Of a DNA stretch of 64,000 nucleotides, positions 57,379 to 64,000 are shown piece after piece (positions within the stretch are counted from its first letter, which is position 1; each line of letters begins with the position of its first letter). Source of the DNA: Bradysia coprophila (taxonomy: Eukaryota > Arthropoda > Insecta > Diptera > Sciaridae); contig NW_023503374.1 of NCBI RefSeq assembly GCF_014529535.1, positions 7,867,685-7,931,684 on the forward strand, written 5' to 3'. The notes beneath the pieces are model-generated. The model worked only from the letters and a program-made list of their open reading frames with translations. It had not been told where the DNA came from and searched no databases. Made by a program: the position numbers and the translations under genes.

Positions 57379-58804
57379 AATTTACTACACTTTGCGCTAT
57401 AGAAGATTGCCAAACGAAGGCGCTAAACTGCAATAATTTCTCGAATCTCGAGTTTCAGGCTTCTATAGAAATATTTATGGTAGGAAATACTTCTTTAAGG
57501 AACAAAGATTTCCTTTCGAAAAGAACCATTAGATAAAATTCTAGACAAAGAAAAGACGTTGATTAAACGACAATTCGATTTTAAATTAGATGTTTTTCTA
57601 AGTGTTTTCTAGACATTCTTAGAACAAACCGGTCTGGGTATTTTAAAACCACAAAGTTATGGTTATTCATATCTCTATCATCAATCTAATGAAGCAGAGA
57701 TGTTTAGTTTTTCTACGGAAGCAAAATGTTTTTTTTCTTGCTGCTCAGCTTTTTTTTGTTTTCTTTCTTCTAAAACTTTATTAATTAATTTGAATAAAAT
57801 TATCTATTGCAACCAACATCTCGATATCTTCCTTTCAACGAAAAACGTTAAAATTTTATGCTAAATCAACGACTTTTTTCTTCTTCTTCTTCGGATTTTA
57901 TGTTTAATTCATTGGCATGCACGTTACATTCAAAGTACACATTTGAATGACACGATTATAAGCCAATATATGTGTACAGAAATCAGATGAATATATATTT
58001 TAGCAATTTTTCACATGATAATGGCACATAAATTTTGTGTAAATTCATTGGCTTAATGTATTCTATGATTAAGAGCTTTGGCTATGGTTAAATAATAATA
58101 TATTGAATACATGAGTGTGTTGTGCGAGCGAACTGTGTGTGAGAGATTTTCAAAATATCAAAGTGAAACTATTCATTCAAAGTCAAAATGTCTGTTGATT
58201 TTAGTAATTGATCATTGACAGTGGTTTTGTGATTATTAGGTTTTTTTTTTCGTTTTGTTTTCAAATTCGTATATTTCTTTGATAATAAAAATTTCAATTT
58301 GTTATGTAACTTCAATAATTTGTTGGTACATTAACGATTTGTTAATAAATCCTTTTACTTTTTGATGTTAAAATCGAAATAATTGTCGTTATAATTTTCA
58401 CTTTCAATTGAAATTTTTATGATTTTGATAGGAAGAAAAAAAAACTTTTACCATAGTCAATAGATGATGTACACTACACAGTTAATAGACGTACAAATTG
58501 TGTCATGGCGAGCAAATTACACTTTTTTCTTAACACTTTTTGATAAGAAAGTGCTGAGGTACTGTTATTGTATTGTCAGCATGATTTACAATAAATTGAT
58601 AGAAGAAATTTAATTGATGTATCACAGCACATCCGACTTATTTTCTTCATATGAAATAGTTTTTTGAGTGTTAATCGATTCATCAATTCATTGGTCTGAG
58701 TTTTTTTTCTTCATAAATTTGTATTCAGTTAACGCCGGTATTAATAGTAATTTAGTTACTCATACGACTTTAGAGCTTTCGTAAGCGGCAGGCTTGATAC
58801 GAAA
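57379..58804. other. Unannotated AT-rich sequence
   Basis: T-rich runs and TTCTTCTTCTTC near 57880; no supported gene. Confidence 0.45.
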
Positions 58805-58925
58805 TCTGTAACTTTCAGTTAAAGTAACGTCAAATATTTAGTACACAAAATCTCTTACCTCATTTTTTTAACGTAATATTTTGGGTTTATAAGGTTTATT
58901 TTTATAACTTGTAAAGCTCAAGTTC
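58805..58925 (+). repeat. Dispersed repeat DR, copy 12 (worn)
   Basis: AAATCTGTAACTTTC, ACAAAATCTCTTACCTCATT, TTAACGTAATATTTTGGGTT and TATAAGGTT align to the consensus with many changes. Confidence 0.45.
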
Positions 58926-59284
58926 GACCATAACCGAGTCCAGGCCGAAATACCAAACACCTTTCAACCCTAATTAATACTTGGGGATTTTGAAAGGTCA
59001 GAAGGCAAACTCGTCTCCTTAGAACCTATAATTTTCAAATGTTTTACTTCTTTTGATGAATGATTATTTTTTAAATGATCAATTAAAAATCTTTAGCTTA
59101 ATTGCCCTTCAGTCTGCTATCATATTAAATCTGGACTTTTTTAACCTTTTGCAATAACACCATCAACTCACCTAAAGAAACTTACTCTTTCATGCTAACA
59201 AGAATTTCGAATCTAGTACTTCTATGCTGAATATATTTGTCTGTAATGGACACAAACAGAACAAAGATAAATTGCATGATTTGA

Positions 59285-59455
59285 ATTTAATGAATCTGTT
59301 ACTACGGTGGTTCAAATTACTGCCGAGTCTTTGATACAAAATCGTAGCCTACATTCGTTTTGACATTCAATTTTCTACATGATACCACATGAACCGTAGG
59401 TCATCGCTTATTTCTGTCCTTTCTAACGCTAACAGATGATTAGGTGTTCCTAAAA
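59285..59455 (+). repeat. Dispersed repeat DR, copy 13
   Basis: AATCTGTTACTACGG, ATACAAAATCGTAGCCTACA, TTCGTTTTGACATTCAATTT, GAACCGTAGGTCATCGCTTA and CTAACAGATGATTAGGTGTT in order. Confidence 0.65.
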
Positions 59456-61229
59456 GGTGCTTTTTCCTTACATACGTAAGACCTTGGTTGCAATTCGCAC
59501 TATTGAGCTATTGTTTAAAAAAAAAGAATTTTCCAAGCACTTCGTGTGTCATTGGCATTTTTATTAGGACTTAACAAACAAAATAAAAAAAATCAATAAA
59601 TTTATGCATCCGCTCAGCTGTCGGCTTTAAAGCGTAAGTAAATATACGATAATACGAAAGACATTTCCTACACCCAATGCACGAACAGATCTTAAAATTA
59701 AAAATTAAAAACCAGAAAATTTTGATCTGTATTGTTCGTTCAACACCTCAACTGAGTTGCGAAATTTTCTGCAGCATGTCTTAAGTAAAGTATTGTTATT
59801 TGAATCATTCAGTTGAGATATACGAGAAAAAAAAACTTGAAATTTTGTTTTTCAAATATCCATTTGACACCTTTCCAATTTTTTTTTCTCTTTCTTCATT
59901 TTATTATTCGCTCTCTGAGTTCCTGTTGCTGGGTTGCGACTCGGTGGCTCATAAAAATTGTGAACCAATTATCGAAAGAAATCGAAAGTCAATAGATATT
60001 TTATTGTCAACTCTGTAGATCTGTTTTTATTTATTCAAATTTTATATTTATTTGACTTGGCAAAAATGTGAAATATATAAGATAATGTTTTATGCATTAT
60101 TATGCCTCTACCATACTGTACCGTAGGCATGCGGAAATTTATGCACACACCGTTGACCATATCAAGCTTTTAATCGAAAATTTAGGTGCCGTGAAAATAT
60201 ATCTACTTTTTCGCTGGATTGATCCATTTTTTTAATTTTATTCTCTTTCGCTAAAAACCGATTTTACTGTTACTGCCTGTCCACCATTAATTTTAATCAT
60301 GTCGTGGCTGTATTATTACAATCGTTTACTTTTTCAATTTCAACCGTATTTTGTATCCATATTGTACACCTCTACACTATATGTGCGGCGTACATTAAAA
60401 ATTAAATTTATCATACGAAAAAAGGAACAGTAAATAGAGTCTGAGGAAATTTTTTTTAAGTAGAGGTGTGGCCGCGTTGTATGTTAATCTTTAAAGATCA
60501 TAATGGTAATTTGATCTGACATTTATTTTGTGTATTTGGCATCGAATAACCTCAAGATTTTATTTTTTTAAATTCATAACCGCTGATAATCGATTTGGTA
60601 AAAACGAAACATTAAATATGTTAATTAAAGTGCAATAATATTGTGATACATTTAATGATCCAAATCATTTCTTTTCATAAATTTAAACGAGTGCCATTTA
60701 TATTTATTAGGCTGTGGATTATAATACACAAGCTCTGGTGTGGATGAATCATACCACCGAATTCAAATTGTCTGAATTTTAAATAAATGTATGTTTATGT
60801 GGTGTATGTTTCAATAGATATTCATCTCAAGACACAGTCCGTAAGTGTAATGAGATAACTTACACGCAATTTTGTTTTTTCGTCTGTTTGTTTCCTAATT
60901 TACTCATTTTTACCTCCATGAAAATGATGTTTAATGAACCGCGCAATTTCTTAAGCCAAAGAGCATGGGACCAGTTGGAAAATATTTTGTAACTAGAAAC
61001 TGTTTGTCTTAGGTGTATACCATATTCCACAGTGAATACAATTACAGTTAGCACAAATCATTTGGCAACCAGTTGGTTTTTAGAAACTCTTATTAGCTTA
61101 TTTGCTTCGGTCGTCAACCATTTATCCGATTACATGAGCATGAACCATTAGGAAATTGAAACGTTGTATCATGAATGAAACTTTAGAATTGATCTTGCAC
61201 ATATCAAATTACGTAAGAACCTTTTACAG
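59456..61229. other. Unannotated AT-rich sequence
   Basis: No supported gene or repeat. Confidence 0.45.
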
Positions 61230-61345
61230 ACTCATCTGTTATCAAAAGAAATAGTAATCAATAAACGACAAACACTGGTTAGAAGGGGTCTTGTGTAGCA
61301 AATACATGTTGAAACCGTTGAAGTAACAGATTTTGAATTAATCTG
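61230..61345 (-). repeat. Dispersed repeat DR, copy 14
   Basis: Minus orientation: CTCATCTGTTATCAAAAG, GGGGTCTTGTGTAGCAAATA, CATGTTGAAACCGTTGAAGT and AACAGATTTTGAATTAATC. Confidence 0.55.
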
Positions 61346-61393
61346 TTGAAAGTGCTTTAATCAAATTATTTTGGTGATGAGACCATCTGTGGA

Positions 61394-61817
61394 CAGAGTT
61401 GGATCGGTTATCCGAAAAACCGAAAATTTCGGTTCGGATAGAACCGAACCGAGAATTTCGGTTCGGATTGAACCGAACCGAAATTTTCGGTTCGGTTTGA
61501 ACCGAACCGAATACTTTGGTTTTGTCGTAAAACAATATGAAATGAAGGCAGACTCGTCAAAATTGATTGATTTCATTATGAACTAAACAAAAAGAAGTAA
61601 ATGGAGCAATTGCATGCGATTTTTGTGAGAAAACGAATTTGACAAGAACTTATGAGATTTTCAATTCTCAATAAAAGTATCATGCAATTGCTCCATTTAC
61701 TTCTTTTTGGTTAGTTCATAATGAAATTCTCGGTTCGGTTCAATCCGAACCGAAATTCTCGGTTCGGTTTAATCCGAACCGAAATTTTCGGTTTTTCGGA
61801 TAACCGATCCAACTCTG
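61394..61817. mobile_element. hAT-type MITE with perfect 8-bp target duplication
   Basis: Terminal inverted repeats CAGAGTTGGATCGGTTATCC and perfect 8-bp direct repeats TCTGTGGA at 61386-61393 and 61818-61825. CAGAG ends with an 8-bp duplication fit hAT. Next to the ends, repeated TTTCGGTTCGG / CCGAACCGAAA phrases form a small internal repeat. The centre has a second foldback (AAAGAAGTAAATGGAGCAAT with its reverse complement at 61684-61709). Confidence 0.85.
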
Positions 61818-61825
61818 TCTGTGGA

Positions 61826-63983
61826 AGGTTAATTAACATCACAAATGAATGATCACATTTGTTATTCTTACTGAGATCCCATCAAATGATTCTTTATGAA
61901 TCTTTATTGGCATCGAGTTCAAAAGAGGAAATTCATATTCTTCATACAATCCATTGTTACTCGACTGGTGCTATTCAGTACACGCTATTCAGTGAAGAAA
62001 TCGATTTTAAGAATTTATACGACACATTCGGTATCTTAATATAAATTGTGGGATTGTAATAAATATATTTTATGCATTTAGTTCCTTTAGTATAAATATA
62101 ACCGCAAATACGTCTAGACAATTCTACACTTAATATTGGAAGATAATAATAGCTGCCATGCACTCAATCAATATTGCGCAATAAAAATGTTTAATGTAAT
62201 ACCATTTTGTTCGACTTGAATGCAATTCTCAGCAAAGAGTTTGTTCTTAAAAGTATAAAAGAAACCAAAAAAAAAGTATTTGTTTACTTATTTCGTACAG
62301 TCAGGAAAAGTTTTGTTTATTTCTTGTTTGCATTGTTTTGTTAATGAAGCAATTGGAACAGACTTATGAAATAAGTGGGATGCACTGCCTTGCTAAAATT
62401 GTTTCTTGTCCTATTCAGTACGAAATGATTCAAGAATCGAGTTCCTGTATCCTGTGAGTCCTTTCACACCCTACCGGCATTGACGTTACAGAAGGAACCT
62501 TTCCGCAATTACTAATGATCTACTGCATGTTATGTGTGTGATAATCGAAAGATGTACTTAGGAGACTGGAAAAATGTTTATTTATGAGTGAAATGAATGT
62601 TTCACGTTGTTGAAGAAAGGTCGGATAATCTCTGATTACCAAAGTAAATCAATCTACGATTTCCCATTCAGCATTTAACTAGCAAAGATGATGAACCCAA
62701 ATGTGAACGAGTTCAGTATTTCGAAATACATTTATTCAAATTGTTTGCCATTTCTGCAATTTCAAATCGAAAAATCCATTCACTTCATAATTTTCCTTGT
62801 TCTTATTGTACAGAAAAATGTAATTACAAAACCGAGCCGATACAATTGTTTTTATTGTTCGAATGGTGCAGCATAACGTTTCTTCAAGCTACAACAGAAA
62901 TATAGTCCAATTTTTATGGAATCTCAAATAAATGGCAATACTAACGAAAAAGCAACGAAAAACCTTATTACTGACGGCGAAGTTATAAAGAAGTTAGTGT
63001 TGCCGAGTTATAACTTTCTCGAAATGTACAAAAATTTAATTTTAACTTAAATTACGTTATATGCACACTATTATCGTTGCAACAGCAAAGTACATCGTTA
63101 AATTTTATTATCATAAATAAATCTCCAATTGCACGGACAACATACAAACACAATACAAATATATTATATGGAGATGACGTTCCTATGAATGTCGTATATA
63201 AAATGAAGAATTGTATTTATATTGAACGGTCATATTGGTGTGAACGTGTGTTTTAAGACTGAATTTAAACATGACATAACCACAAGCAATGTACAGATTT
63301 TAATATGGTCAGTTGCTTGCGCTGTCCTGAGAAACATCTAAGAGACTACCACTTTTTATTTCCATCAAAAGATATTTCCATCAGTTTCGTATGTTAAAGC
63401 AATTTGTTATATAGCAAGAGACAAGAGAATCTAAAAGCTATATGAATTGTCATTTGGTGTCAGAAACTATACGAGAATGTGGTTACACATTACTGACCGC
63501 GATACGCGTATTTTACACTGGTGTCATGTATCAAATGGTTTTACATGATCCGGACAACATATTATATTTGAAAATGAGCAAGCAAATTTGAAATGAAATC
63601 GAAAATTTGACATTTTATTTACACTCTTCATGGTGATGCAGCTTTTATGTAGCCCAGATCATCGTCTGTATCGGTTAAGATGGTCAGTTTCGGTTTCTCT
63701 TTCGAAACAGCCAACTGTATCCAAAATTGTTATAAAATCTTTAACGTCTTATTTTATGCTCAGCAATGCATAACTGAACGGTTCAGCATTTTTTTTTTGT
63801 TCGGTTCGTGATCGCATTTTACAAGACTAGTATTTTGTCACAAAAATTGCTGAAACTTAATCGAGAGTTAAGACAACCATCTCGAATAAAAATGAAAGGA
63901 TTTTTCGTCTACAACTTGATTCGTGAAATTAAAAAGAAGAAAAAAACAACAACAATAAAGAAACAAAACGATGAAGAAGCTGG
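61826..63983. other. Unannotated AT-rich sequence
   Basis: No supported gene; short frames only. Confidence 0.45.
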
Positions 63984-63991
63984 TATAAAAG
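63984..63991 (+). promoter_or_regulatory. TATA-box-like sequence at the window edge
   Basis: TATAAAAG in a slightly GC-richer setting (GCTGG-TATAAAAG-AGCCG), the canonical TATA form. The expected start site would fall beyond the end of the window, so no gene can be assigned. Confidence 0.3.
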
Positions 63992-64000
63992 AGCCGTTTT

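Noticed and set aside
1..64000. tRNA, rRNA or CRISPR features
   Set aside because: I scanned for tRNA T-loop signatures (GTTCRA) in a plausible cloverleaf context, ribosomal cores and spaced identical repeats with unique spacers; none held up. The phased arrays have spacers too short and irregular for CRISPR, and this is a eukaryotic sequence.

Overview
This looks like a piece of an AT-rich insect genome, most likely a fly (Diptera). The evidence is short GT-AG introns of about 50-160 bases, a TATA box plus arthropod TCAGTT initiator in front of a secreted serine protease, AATAAA polyadenylation signals, an RTE-type LINE end and many DNA transposons. I cannot name the species. The window is gene-poor. 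Ordinary host coding sequence is limited to one complete two-exon trypsin-family protease at 17.97-18.89 kb; almost everything else I can support is mobile or repeat DNA.

Layout. 0-3.5 kb: a diverged tandem repeat, small inverted-repeat elements, and a hAT-type element (1363-2310, 8-bp target duplication) that contains an RTE LINE tail. 4.0-9.6 kb: a pogo/Tigger-like element whose three-exon transposase gene (4589-7026) appears intact. It is flanked on both sides by arrays of TATTAT-cored motifs about 20 bases apart. A P-superfamily element (7639-9434, 8-bp target duplication) is inserted in its right flank and carries a coherent four-exon gene for a truncated THAP-domain protein, like a transposition repressor. 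10-14 kb: trains of long hairpins, a degenerate ACGTGTGAAA-rich repeat, foldbacks and a possible small minus-strand gene. 18 kb: the protease. 20-27 kb: MITEs, foldbacks and a hAT foldback (25766-26672). 33-37 kb: a weak receptor-like fragment, a tandem repeat of about 147 bases, a 50-base minisatellite and two copies of one MITE. 40.3-42.5 kb: a compound palindrome split by another hAT element (40399-41643). 45.2-46.4 kb: the most unusual element. 48-64 kb: foldbacks, dispersed repeats, a 216-codon orphan ORF, a 26-base tandem repeat and a hAT MITE (61394-61817).

Three patterns recur. (1) Elements whose ends are arrays of short sites spaced about two DNA helical turns apart: eleven copies of TTTTGTACACAAAA on the left and eleven of its reverse complement on the right of the 45184-46362 element, which also has a 9-bp target duplication and a GC-rich hairpin core; the pogo-like element has the same architecture with a different motif. 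(2) Long hairpins with different stems whose tips carry the same CCTTCGG-type loop. (3) A dispersed repeat (called DR here) present about 14 times in both orientations, with a conserved CTATATAAGACC block.

Limits: all calls come from reading the sequence by eye. Exon joins are inferred from frame, phase and splice motifs. Family names rest on motif recognition, not on searches.
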